A DNA stretch of 64,000 bases from an uncultured Pelagibacteraceae bacterium (GTDB taxonomy: Bacteria > Pseudomonadota > Alphaproteobacteria > Pelagibacterales > Pelagibacteraceae): assembly GCA_902539235.1 (NCBI GenBank), contig CACBIC010000002.1, positions 1-64,000 of the forward strand, read 5' to 3'. Positions 32,386 to 41,353 of this stretch are shown piece after piece. Position 1 is the first letter of the stretch, and each line of letters opens with the position of its first letter. A program made the translations under genes and the position numbers. The notes beneath the pieces were generated by a model that did not search any database, had not been told where the DNA came from, and worked only from the letters and a program-made list of their open reading frames with translations.

Positions 32386-33408
32386 ATGATACACGATAAA
32401 AAGATTGATTATTTATTTTTTAATTGGCTTTCAATCTGTTTAATATCAGTTTTTCTAATTATTTTAGTAGGTGGTTTAACCAGATTAACTAATTCAGGTT
32501 TATCAATTACGCAATGGGAACTATTTAGGGGAATTATGCCTCCTTTAAATGAAAATACGTGGAATGAATATTTTGAACTTTATAAAGAAATTCCACAATT
32601 TAAACTTATCAATTTTAATATGAATTTAGCCGAATTTAAAATTATTTTTTATTGGGAATATTTTCATAGAATCCTTGGAAGATTTATAGGTATTTTTTTC
32701 TTAATACCTCTTTTATATTTTCACTTTACCAAAAAAATAAGAAGAGATTATATATTAACTTGTTATATAATTTTCTTTCTAATAGTGGTTCAAGGAATTA
32801 TTGGTTGGTATATGGTTAAAAGTGGATTAGTTAATGATGTTACAGTAAGTCATTATAGATTGTCACTTCATCTATCTACAGCATTGATTATTATTTCTTC
32901 GATTTTTTGGCTAATTATAAATATTAAAAATAATACTCACATAGGATTTTTTAATGTTGCGAAAAAAAATATTATTTTTCAAATGTTATTCTTTTTAATA
33001 TTACTTCAAGTTATATTAGGGGCGTTCGTTTCCGGACTAGATGCTGGAAAAATTTATCAAACATGGCCTCTTATGGGACAATCATTTGTTCCTAATGACC
33101 TGATATTAAAAAATTTTAATAATTTTTTTGATTTCAACAACCACTCTTTAGTACAATTTTACCATCGAAGTTTAGCTTATTTAATAACAATTTATATTTT
33201 TATATTAGGTTTTTATATTTATAAGAAAAAAATTAAAAAAATTTATTATTCTTTCAACCTAATGATATTCTTTTTAATAATTCAAGTAATACTTGGTGTA
33301 CTTACACTTCTAAGTGGTCTAAATATTTATTTAGCTTCAGCTCATCAAATTGGCAGTGTTCTTTTAATTTTAGGGTCAATAAATCTTTATTATTCATATA
33401 TTAAATAA
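32386..33408 (+). CDS. ctaA: heme A synthase (COX15/CtaA)
   Basis: GGLTRLTNSGLSITQWELFRGIMPPLNENTWNEYFELYKEIPQF, EYFHRILGRFIG. Confidence 0.97.
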   Translation: MIHDKKIDYLFFNWLSICLISVFLIILVGGLTRLTNSGLSITQWELFRGIMPPLNENTWNEYFELYKEIPQFKLINFNMNLAEFKIIFYWEYFHRILGRFIGIFFLIPLLYFHFTKKIRRDYILTCYIIFFLIVVQGIIGWYMVKSGLVNDVTVSHYRLSLHLSTALIIISSIFWLIINIKNNTHIGFFNVAKKNIIFQMLFFLILLQVILGAFVSGLDAGKIYQTWPLMGQSFVPNDLILKNFNNFFDFNNHSLVQFYHRSLAYLITIYIFILGFYIYKKKIKKIYYSFNLMIFFLIIQVILGVLTLLSGLNIYLASAHQIGSVLLILGSINLYYSYIK

Positions 33409-33429
33409 ATTGACTTTAAGAAGATTAAT

Positions 33430-33909
33430 ATGTATTTATCGCCCATTATCATGACACCATTTATTAAAGATAAAGATATTAAAAAAGATTGGTATTTAAT
33501 TAACGCTCAAGATGCTGCCGTAGGAAGACTAGCAGCTTTTATCTCAAAAGTTTTAAGAGGAAAAAATAAACCAACTTATAACCCCCACATAGATAATGGT
33601 GATTTTGTAGTTGTAACAAATATTGAAAAAATTAAATTTTCGGGAAAAAAATTCAAAAATAAAAAATATTATAGACACACAGGTCATCCAGGGGGAATCA
33701 AAGAAACAACCCCTTTAACTTTAAAAGAAAAAAGTAAAACACAAGATATACTTCGGCTGGCTGTAAAAAGAATGTTGCCTAGCGGACCTTTAGGTAAAAA
33801 ACAATTAACAAAACTAAAAATTTACAGTGGCGAAACTCATCCTCACGATGTACAAAAACCAAAAATTATTAATTTTGAAAAATTGAATAAAAAGAATATT
33901 TTGAGATAA
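33430..33909 (+). CDS. rplM: 50S ribosomal protein L13 (true start may be the ATG at 33451)
   Basis: WYLINAQDAAVGRLAAFISKVLRGKNKPTYNPHIDNGDFVVV. Confidence 0.97.
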   Translation: MYLSPIIMTPFIKDKDIKKDWYLINAQDAAVGRLAAFISKVLRGKNKPTYNPHIDNGDFVVVTNIEKIKFSGKKFKNKKYYRHTGHPGGIKETTPLTLKEKSKTQDILRLAVKRMLPSGPLGKKQLTKLKIYSGETHPHDVQKPKIINFEKLNKKNILR

Positions 33910-34349
33910 TGCAAAATTTAGAATCCAGTTCACCTAAAAATAAAAAGATTAAATTAGATTTTAAAGATAGTAAATACGCCACTGGAAGACGAAAAAGATC
34001 AATAGCTAAGGTTTGGGTAAAAAAAGGAAGTGGCAATATTCATGTTAACGGATTAAAAATGAATGAATATTTTAAGCGTCCTGTTCATCAAATAATTGTA
34101 ACACGTCCTTTAGAAATATCTGAAGTAGCTTCGAACTATGATGTAAAATGTTCTGTTAAAGGAGGAGGATTGTCAGGCCAGGCAGGTGCAATAATTTTAG
34201 GAATTTCCAAAGCATTGATTGCTCACGATGAGAACCTAAAGAAAAGTCTTAAAAAAGACAAATTAACGACAAGAGACTCTAGAGTTGTAGAAAGAAAAAA
34301 ATACGGTCATAGAAAAGCTAGAAGAAGCTTCCAATTTTCAAAAAGATAA
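33909..34349 (+). CDS. rpsI: 30S ribosomal protein S9
   Basis: YATGRRKRSIAKVWVKKGSG...RDSRVVERKKYGHRKARRSFQFSKR. Confidence 0.98.
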   Translation: MQNLESSSPKNKKIKLDFKDSKYATGRRKRSIAKVWVKKGSGNIHVNGLKMNEYFKRPVHQIIVTRPLEISEVASNYDVKCSVKGGGLSGQAGAIILGISKALIAHDENLKKSLKKDKLTTRDSRVVERKKYGHRKARRSFQFSKR

Positions 34350-34392
34350 TCATTTAATTTTAATTATTTTTAAGACAATGATATAAATCATT

Positions 34393-35430
34393 ATGTCCAT
34401 AAAACATAAATTGAAAATAGCTGTAATTGGTGCAACTGGGTACACTGGTTTAGATTTAGTTCATATTCTATCTAAACATCCTAAAGTTAAGATCGTAAAT
34501 TTGTGTGCTACAAAAAATTTAAATAAAAAAATTTCTTTCTTTGATAAAAGAATTAAAAAAAAACTTCCCAAAACATCATCAATTAACAAAATTAATTGGG
34601 ATGATTTAGATTTAGTTTTTTTGTCATTACCTAACGGAGAAGCTCAAAAAATCATAAAAAAAACCTATTACAAATTTAAAAATTTAAAATATATTGATTT
34701 ATCATCTGATTTTAGAATTACTAACCCTAAGGAATATTATAAAGCTTATAACATAAAACATAATGCAAAAGAATTAATTAAAAAATCAATATATTCAATA
34801 AGTGAATTTAATAAATTTAATATTCAAAATTATAGAATTATCTCAAATCCAGGATGTTATCCTACATCGATACAATTAGCACTTAATCCATTATTAAAAA
34901 AAAAATTAATAAATATAAAAGATATTACAATTGACTCAAAATCTGGATATTCAGGTGCTGGCAAAGGTCTTAAGAACAAATTTAAGCATAAAAATCTTCT
35001 TAATTCTACATTTGCTTACAATGTTAAAAATCATAGACATATGAGTGAAATAGACCAGGAGTTTTATAAGATTACAAAAAATAAAGTTAATTATACTTTT
35101 AACCCACATTTGCTACCTACATTTAGAGGTATCTTGTCTTCTATATATATAAAAACTAAAGGAAAAATAAAAGCTGAAAAAATAAGAGATGAATTAAAAA
35201 GATTTTACAAAAAGTCTAAATTTATAAAAATTTTAAAATTAAATTCTGAATTAGGATCCGGGGATGTCTTAAATACAAATAATTGTGAAATATCAGTATG
35301 CGAAACTAGAGTAAAAAACAAACTAATTATTTTCTCTGCTATAGATAATTTAGTTAAGGGTGCATCTGGTCAAGCTGTACAAAATATGAATTTACTTTAT
35401 AAATTTTCTGAAACACTTGGTTTGAAATGA
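34393..35430 (+). CDS. argC: N-acetyl-gamma-glutamyl-phosphate reductase
   Basis: IAVIGATGYTGLDLVHIL, ISNPGCYPTSIQLAL, KSGYSGAGKGL. Confidence 0.96.
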   Translation: MSIKHKLKIAVIGATGYTGLDLVHILSKHPKVKIVNLCATKNLNKKISFFDKRIKKKLPKTSSINKINWDDLDLVFLSLPNGEAQKIIKKTYYKFKNLKYIDLSSDFRITNPKEYYKAYNIKHNAKELIKKSIYSISEFNKFNIQNYRIISNPGCYPTSIQLALNPLLKKKLINIKDITIDSKSGYSGAGKGLKNKFKHKNLLNSTFAYNVKNHRHMSEIDQEFYKITKNKVNYTFNPHLLPTFRGILSSIYIKTKGKIKAEKIRDELKRFYKKSKFIKILKLNSELGSGDVLNTNNCEISVCETRVKNKLIIFSAIDNLVKGASGQAVQNMNLLYKFSETLGLK

Positions 35431-35969
35431 AAGTTTTTATTATCTTATTCTTTTTTTTAATTTTATCAGGGTGCAACAAAACAAAGACAGTAATGATATG
35501 TGGAGATCATGTTTGTATAAATAAACTAGAGGCTAAGCAATTTTTTGAAGAAAACTTATCAATTGAGGTAAAAATACTTAATCAAGACAAAAATAAAGAA
35601 GAAGATCTTGTTCAACTTAATTTAGATAGTAGCTTTGAAAATAAGAAAAAAATTAGTATTAAAAAGAAAGAAAATACAGAAAAAAGTATCAAAACTCTTT
35701 CAAAAAATGAGATTAAAGATATCAAAAAAAAAATAGCAAAAAAAAATAAAATTAATAAAACTAAAAAAAATAAATTGAGTGTTAAATCAGAAACCAAAAT
35801 CAATAATACTGATCAAAAGTCTTTTAAAGTTAATAAAAATATCTATGAAGTTGTAGATGTTTGTACAATAATCGAAAAATGTAGTATTGAAGAAATATCT
35901 AAGTATTTGATAAATCAGGGAAAGAAACGAGATTATCCTGATATTACTTTAAAAGAGCAAAAATTATAA
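35427..35969 (+). CDS. Lys-rich putative lipoprotein of unknown function
   Basis: Signal peptide with lipobox FFLILSGC followed by KTVMICGDHVCINKLEAKQFFEENLSIEV. Confidence 0.7.
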   Translation: MKVFIILFFFLILSGCNKTKTVMICGDHVCINKLEAKQFFEENLSIEVKILNQDKNKEEDLVQLNLDSSFENKKKISIKKKENTEKSIKTLSKNEIKDIKKKIAKKNKINKTKKNKLSVKSETKINNTDQKSFKVNKNIYEVVDVCTIIEKCSIEEISKYLINQGKKRDYPDITLKEQKL

Positions 35970-35970
35970 A

Positions 35971-37257
35971 ATGAAAAAATTAAATATCGCTATAATTGGT
36001 TTAGGCAATATTGGAAGTTATTTATTTAATTACCTGAACAAAAATAAAAAAATTTTATCTAAGAAAAATAATTGTGTTCCAAACGTATTATTTGTATCTG
36101 CAAAGAACAAAAAAAGGAAAAGAAAGATAAAAATTAAGAAGAAATTATGGTTAAAGAATTATTTAGACGCAACAAAAGATAAAAATGTAGATCTTATTAT
36201 CGAACTAATAGGAGGATCTGAAGGTGCAGCTAAAAAATTAGTTTTTAATGCATTGAAAAACAAAAAACATGTTGTAACTGCAAATAAAGCTCTTATAGCA
36301 AAATACGGTGATAAATTAGCTGAGATTGCAGAAAAAAATAAAGTTAATTTAGAATTTGAGGCTGCAGTATGTGGTGGAGTCCCAATAATTCGGTCTATAA
36401 AGGAGGGTTTAATAGCAAATAAAATAAATAAAATTTTTGGAATATTTAATGGTACTTCTAATTACATCCTTTCTTCAATGGATAAGCAAAGTAAAGAGTT
36501 CGATGAAGTTCTTAATGATGCAAAAAATCTTGGTTATGCAGAGTCAAACCCGTCAGCTGATTTAAATGGAGACGATGTAGCAGCAAAGCTAAAAATACTT
36601 ACTTCTTTATGCTTCAATTCATATTTAAATAATAATATTCATGTAGAAGGAATAAAAAATATAGATAAAATTGATATTAATAATGCTAATAAACTTGGTT
36701 ATAAAATTAAATTACTTGGATATTCAGAACAAATAAACAATAAGATATATCAACGTGTACATCCTGCGCTAATTAAAAAAAGTTCTTATGTAGCTAGTAT
36801 TGATGGAGTATTAAATGCAGTAATAGTCGATGGAAAACCAGTTGGAAAAAATATAATACAAGGTGAGGGCGCTGGTCCAGCTGCAACAACTTCTGCCCTA
36901 GTATCTGATATATCTTCTATTTTAAGGGGTAACATAAAATTTCCTTTTTCTATTTCTAATAAAGAAAGAAAAAGGCTAAAATTTGAAAATATTTCAAAAA
37001 GATTTTTTTCTGCATATCTAAGATTTGAAGTTTTAGATAAATCTGGAGTACTTTCAAATATTACTAATGTCTTTTCAAATAATAATGTTTCAATAAAAAG
37101 ACTTGTACAGAACCCAAATAAGAATAAAGGAATTTCATCTATAATTATAATTACTCATAATTCTAAGGATAGTTCATTAAATAAAATTGTAAAAATAATT
37201 GGAAAAAAAATATACGTTAAAAAAAAACCTAAATTAATAAGAATTGATGATAATTAA
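35971..37257 (+). CDS. hom: homoserine dehydrogenase
   Basis: AIIGLGNIGSYLF, VTANKALIAKYGDKL, FGIFNGTSNYILSSM, C-terminal ACT domain. Confidence 0.96.
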   Translation: MKKLNIAIIGLGNIGSYLFNYLNKNKKILSKKNNCVPNVLFVSAKNKKRKRKIKIKKKLWLKNYLDATKDKNVDLIIELIGGSEGAAKKLVFNALKNKKHVVTANKALIAKYGDKLAEIAEKNKVNLEFEAAVCGGVPIIRSIKEGLIANKINKIFGIFNGTSNYILSSMDKQSKEFDEVLNDAKNLGYAESNPSADLNGDDVAAKLKILTSLCFNSYLNNNIHVEGIKNIDKIDINNANKLGYKIKLLGYSEQINNKIYQRVHPALIKKSSYVASIDGVLNAVIVDGKPVGKNIIQGEGAGPAATTSALVSDISSILRGNIKFPFSISNKERKRLKFENISKRFFSAYLRFEVLDKSGVLSNITNVFSNNNVSIKRLVQNPNKNKGISSIIIITHNSKDSSLNKIVKIIGKKIYVKKKPKLIRIDDN

Positions 37258-38198
37258 TGTCAATTGATCCAAAATTTCTTAAACTATTTGTTAAAGCCAC
37301 AGAAAAAGCAGCAATAGGTGCTTCAAAATTTATTGGTAAAAAAGATAAAATCGGCGCGGATAAAGGTGCGGTAGATCCAATGAGAAGAGAATTAAATAAA
37401 ATAAATATGGAGGGAACAATAGTAATTGGTGAAGGTGAGATGGATGAAGCACCAATGCTATATATTGGTGAAAGATTAGGAACTTTAAATGGTCCAAAAT
37501 TCGATATTGCTGTGGATCCTTTAGAAGGAACTAAATTTACAGCTAATAATCAGCCAAACGCTTTTTCAGTAATTGCAGTCGCTAATAAGGGAGATTTACT
37601 CAAAGCACCAGACACATATATGGAAAAAATTGCTATAGGAAATAATCTACCTGAAAACTTACTAGATTTAGATTTTGAAATTGAAAAAAATTTTAAATTA
37701 CTGGCAGATGCAAAAGGTAAAAAAGTATCTGATTTAAATGCTTGCGTAATGAAAAGACCTAGACACGATCATATTATTAAAGAATTGAATAGGTTAAATG
37801 TAAAAATTAATTTTATTACTGATGGAGATATTGCGGGAGTCTTAAGTGTAATTGGTTCAGATCCCAAAAATGATATTTATTACAGTATTGGGGGTGGTCC
37901 CGAAGGAGTCTTAGCGGCAGCTGCACTATCATGCTATGGAGGGCAAATACAAGGAAGACTAGTATTAAAAGATGATGAAAAAATAAGAGCAAAAAAATTA
38001 GGAATAAAAGATTTCAAAAAGAAATATAACATTAATGATATTATTAAAGGAGATGTAATTTTTTGTGCAACTGGAGTAACAGACGGTGATTTAGCTAAAG
38101 GGGTTAAGGACCTTGGAAATGAATATGAAGTTAATACATTTGTGCTCCATAAAGAACAAAAGGTAAATAAAACTATTACAAATATTTATAATAAATGA
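37257..38198 (+). CDS. glpX: class II fructose-1,6-bisphosphatase
   Basis: DKGAVDPMRRELNKINMEGTIVIGEGEMDEAPMLYIGE, DIAVDPLEGTKFTANNQPNA. Confidence 0.97.
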   Translation: MSIDPKFLKLFVKATEKAAIGASKFIGKKDKIGADKGAVDPMRRELNKINMEGTIVIGEGEMDEAPMLYIGERLGTLNGPKFDIAVDPLEGTKFTANNQPNAFSVIAVANKGDLLKAPDTYMEKIAIGNNLPENLLDLDFEIEKNFKLLADAKGKKVSDLNACVMKRPRHDHIIKELNRLNVKINFITDGDIAGVLSVIGSDPKNDIYYSIGGGPEGVLAAAALSCYGGQIQGRLVLKDDEKIRAKKLGIKDFKKKYNINDIIKGDVIFCATGVTDGDLAKGVKDLGNEYEVNTFVLHKEQKVNKTITNIYNK

Positions 38199-39979
38199 AT
38201 TCAATTTCTGTAAGTAATAAAAGTTGGATTTTAAAAAAATATAATGAAAATCAATTATCATATTTTAAAGATAATTTTTCTTTAGATGAAATTACGTCCA
38301 AACTTCTTTCTATTAGAAATATAAAAAATGAGGAAGTTATTGGTTTTTTAAATCCATCAATTAAAAATTTTCTTCCTAATCCTGAAAATTTAATTGATAT
38401 GAAAAGATCATCTCTAAGAACGGTTGAAGCTATTAAAAATCACGAAAAAGTAGGTATCTTCGGTGATTATGATGTTGATGGAGCTTCTGCAACAGCTTTG
38501 TTAGGAAATTTTTTTTCTTCAATTAACATACCTTTTGAAATTTATATACCAGATAGAAGAAAAGAGGGATATGGACCAACAATTAATGCTTTTCAAAAAC
38601 TTATAAGTAGTGGTGTAGGTTTAATTTATACAGTAGATTGCGGAACACTTTCTTTTGAACCGATTAAATACGCCAAATCAAAGAATATTGATGTAATTGT
38701 TCTTGATCATCACCAATCTGAGATAAATCTTCCTAATGCTCATTCAATTATAAATCCTAACCGTTTAGATGATAAATCTAATTTAAATTATCTGTGTGCA
38801 GCTGGTGTAACGTTTATGTTTCTTGTTTCACTGAATAAGTATTTAAGACTTATAAATTGGTTTAAAGAAAAAAAAATTCAAGAACCTAATTTGATTGAAT
38901 ACTTGGACCTAGTTTCTTTAGGCACAGTTTGTGATGTTGTTCCCTTAACAGGTTTAAATAGAGCTATAGTTAAACAAGGTTTAAAAGTTTTGAAATCTAA
39001 AAAAAATTTAGGTTTAAAAACGTTAATAGATATTTGTGGAATTAATACGCAGCCAAATGTTTATCATATGGGGTATGTATTGGGCCCTCGCATAAATGCA
39101 GGAGGCAGAGTAGGAAAATCTTCGCACGGAGCTAATTTATTACTAAATAACAATGCCAAAGAGGTTTTTAAGATAGCTTCTGAGTTAGATCAATTCAATA
39201 AAGAAAGGCAATATTTAGAGGAAGATGTTCTAAATAAAATTGCAATAGAAGCAAATAAAACACAATCTGACCCTGTAATAATTTTAAGTGGAAAAAACTG
39301 GCATGAAGGAGTAATTGGTATAGTAGCATCAAGATTAAAAGATAAATTTAATAAACCAGTTATTATAATAACCGTCGATAAAAACCTTGGTAAAGCCTCT
39401 GCTAGATCTATAATAGGTTTTGATATTGGATCTATAATTATAGCAGCAATGCAAGAAAAAATTTTAATTAAGGGAGGAGGACACAAAATGGCTGGTGGAT
39501 TTACAATCGATGTGAATAATATTGAAAAATTCAAAGATTTTGTATTTAAAAAATTTAAAAACAAAGATAAAAATAATACAGAAAAAAAATCTTTGTACCT
39601 GGACAGTGTAATTTCACCTGCAGCATTAAACATAGATTTTTTTAACAAAATCAATAATTTAGCACCATTTGGCTCGGGTAACCCTGAGCCTAAATTTGTG
39701 ATTGAAAATCTAAAGACATTGAACAATAAAATAATTAAAAATAAGCATGTCAAATCGGTGCTTCTTGGCCAGGATGGTAGCACTATAAAAACTATAGCGT
39801 TTAATTCTGCTGGAAACGAAATTGGAGCATATTTGCTTAAAAAAGATAATAAATTATTTAATATAGCCGGAAAATTATCCCTAAATGAGTGGAAGGGGCA
39901 ATCAAATGTAGAGTTTATTATCGATGATATTTCTGTTAATAAGACATTCAAAAATACGGTCCCATCGTCTATCGGTTAG
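38195..39979 (+). CDS. recJ: single-stranded-DNA-specific exonuclease RecJ
   Basis: VGIFGDYDVDGASATALL, VLDHHQSE, GGRVGKSSHGANLLL, KGGGHKMAGGFTI. Confidence 0.97.
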   Translation: MNSISVSNKSWILKKYNENQLSYFKDNFSLDEITSKLLSIRNIKNEEVIGFLNPSIKNFLPNPENLIDMKRSSLRTVEAIKNHEKVGIFGDYDVDGASATALLGNFFSSINIPFEIYIPDRRKEGYGPTINAFQKLISSGVGLIYTVDCGTLSFEPIKYAKSKNIDVIVLDHHQSEINLPNAHSIINPNRLDDKSNLNYLCAAGVTFMFLVSLNKYLRLINWFKEKKIQEPNLIEYLDLVSLGTVCDVVPLTGLNRAIVKQGLKVLKSKKNLGLKTLIDICGINTQPNVYHMGYVLGPRINAGGRVGKSSHGANLLLNNNAKEVFKIASELDQFNKERQYLEEDVLNKIAIEANKTQSDPVIILSGKNWHEGVIGIVASRLKDKFNKPVIIITVDKNLGKASARSIIGFDIGSIIIAAMQEKILIKGGGHKMAGGFTIDVNNIEKFKDFVFKKFKNKDKNNTEKKSLYLDSVISPAALNIDFFNKINNLAPFGSGNPEPKFVIENLKTLNNKIIKNKHVKSVLLGQDGSTIKTIAFNSAGNEIGAYLLKKDNKLFNIAGKLSLNEWKGQSNVEFIIDDISVNKTFKNTVPSSIG

Positions 39980-40032
39980 GACAGTTGGTTTTCATCCAAC
40001 AAAGAGGGGTTCGATTCCCCTTGGGACCGCCA
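39958..40032 (+). tRNA. tRNA-Glu (anticodon TTC), CCA encoded
   Basis: GGTCCCA/TGGGACC acceptor, TTGGTTTTCATCCAA anticodon arm, AGGGG-TTCGATT-CCCCT T arm. Confidence 0.96.
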
Positions 40033-40034
40033 AA
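39998..40034 (+). repeat. direct repeat copy 1 (tRNA-Glu 3' end; candidate att site)
   Basis: AACAAAGAGGGGTTCGATTCCCCTTGGGACCGCCAAA; matches 41313..41349 at 36/37 positions. Confidence 0.9.
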
Positions 40035-40115
40035 AACTTCAAAAACCGACAATAATCTTAACTAGAAAGTTGTTTAATTTTCTTTTACTGTGTCACTAGT
40101 ACGTCAGAAGTTTTT

Positions 40116-40649
40116 ATGAGCATTTGTGTTATTTGCGATAAAGAAATACCAGAGGCAAGATTAAAAATATTTCCTAAGACAAATATTTGTGGAAGAAAAT
40201 GCGGAGAAGAAATTGAGCAAAAGCATGAAATTTTACAAAAGGAAATCGATAGAGCTTATGCAGCATCATTCCAAGATCTTTGGCATAAGCAAGATAATGT
40301 TTCCTATCAGTTTGGTCTTGATAAATTAAAAAATAAAGAACTTATTTATAAATTAGTAGAGAAGAAAAATACATGTATAGTGGCTCATTTTAAATACAAA
40401 GAAAATAAGATTAGTAAAATTTCATATATTACAGAATTTAAAAAATTTACATGGTGGATAAAAGAAACTTTGGAAAAATATGGAGGCAAATTAATTGATA
40501 CTCCATTAAAATATACTACATGTCAAAAATGCGGAAACCTCTCTGTCGTAATTTGGTCACCAAAATTTAATAATTATTTTATAGGATGCACTCAATATTA
40601 TAAAGGTTGTAAATGGCTAAAATCTATTTGGATAATGCCTAATAGTTAA
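40116..40649 (+). CDS. small zinc-finger protein: N-terminal C4-type finger plus C-terminal topoisomerase-type zinc ribbon
   Basis: CVICDKEIPEARLKIFPKTNICGRKC and CQKCGNLSVVIWSPKFNNYFIGCTQYYKGCKW. Confidence 0.72.
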   Translation: MSICVICDKEIPEARLKIFPKTNICGRKCGEEIEQKHEILQKEIDRAYAASFQDLWHKQDNVSYQFGLDKLKNKELIYKLVEKKNTCIVAHFKYKENKISKISYITEFKKFTWWIKETLEKYGGKLIDTPLKYTTCQKCGNLSVVIWSPKFNNYFIGCTQYYKGCKWLKSIWIMPNS

Positions 40650-40653
40650 AAAA

Positions 40654-41244
40654 ATGATTAAAGGAATAATAAAATTTTTTACAGCAAAATTATTTTTTGG
40701 TCAGTTAACAAGTTTTGTAAAATCAAATTTTTTGATTACCACTCTTCCTTTGTTAGTTATAATTTCAATTTTTTATGTTCCTTATGAATATTTTAATTAT
40801 TTAGAATTTAAAGAAAAATTCCCAAATGATATTTTTGGAGTTAATTTCTTATTAATAAGACCTGCCATATTAATCATTGTTGCCTTAATTGTAATCTTTT
40901 CAATTCACAATAAATTAAAAAAGATTGAACAGGAACGTATTGAAAAAATAAAAAAAGAAGAACAAGAAAGATTGGAAAAAATAAGAGCTGCTAAAGAAAA
41001 ACTTGAAAATCTTAAATCAAGCACACCTGTTCAGTTAGCTGAAAAAACAATTACAAAACCTGTAGTTGGTGCTGGAGCTGGAGCAGCAATAGGAGCAGTT
41101 GCAGGTGGTTCTTTAGGTGTTGCAGGTAAACTAGCTGGTGTAATGATTGCTGTTAACGGTGGATGGATCCTTGCACCTATTGGAGCAGTAATTGGCTACT
41201 TAGGTTTTAAAGCTTTTAATAAAAAAAAAGATAAAAAAGATTAG
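40654..41244 (+). CDS. membrane protein with coiled coil and C-terminal glycine-zipper hydrophobic segment, unknown function
   Basis: Two hydrophobic N-terminal segments, Glu/Lys coiled coil, then GAGAGAAIGAVAGGSLGVAGKLAGVMIAVNGGWILAPIGAVIGYLG. Confidence 0.7.
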   Translation: MIKGIIKFFTAKLFFGQLTSFVKSNFLITTLPLLVIISIFYVPYEYFNYLEFKEKFPNDIFGVNFLLIRPAILIIVALIVIFSIHNKLKKIEQERIEKIKKEEQERLEKIRAAKEKLENLKSSTPVQLAEKTITKPVVGAGAGAAIGAVAGGSLGVAGKLAGVMIAVNGGWILAPIGAVIGYLGFKAFNKKKDKKD

Positions 41245-41312
41245 TGTGTCCGTAGCGAGTCCGTTCTTGCCTAATTTTTTATAATCGTTTAATAATAAGC
41301 CTTATTTTAATT

Positions 41313-41349
41313 AACAAAGAGGGGTTCGATTCCCCATGGGACCGCCAAA
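41313..41349 (+). repeat. direct repeat copy 2 (tRNA-Glu 3'-end remnant; candidate att site)
   Basis: AACAAAGAGGGGTTCGATTCCCCATGGGACCGCCAAA; one T>A difference, no 5' tRNA half upstream. Confidence 0.9.
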
Positions 41350-41353
41350 TTTT

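Noticed and set aside
39190-39951. 253-aa antisense ORF opposite recJ
   Set aside because: Lies entirely within a confidently identified recJ; sequence is low-complexity hydrophobic, as expected from antisense of AT-rich coding DNA.
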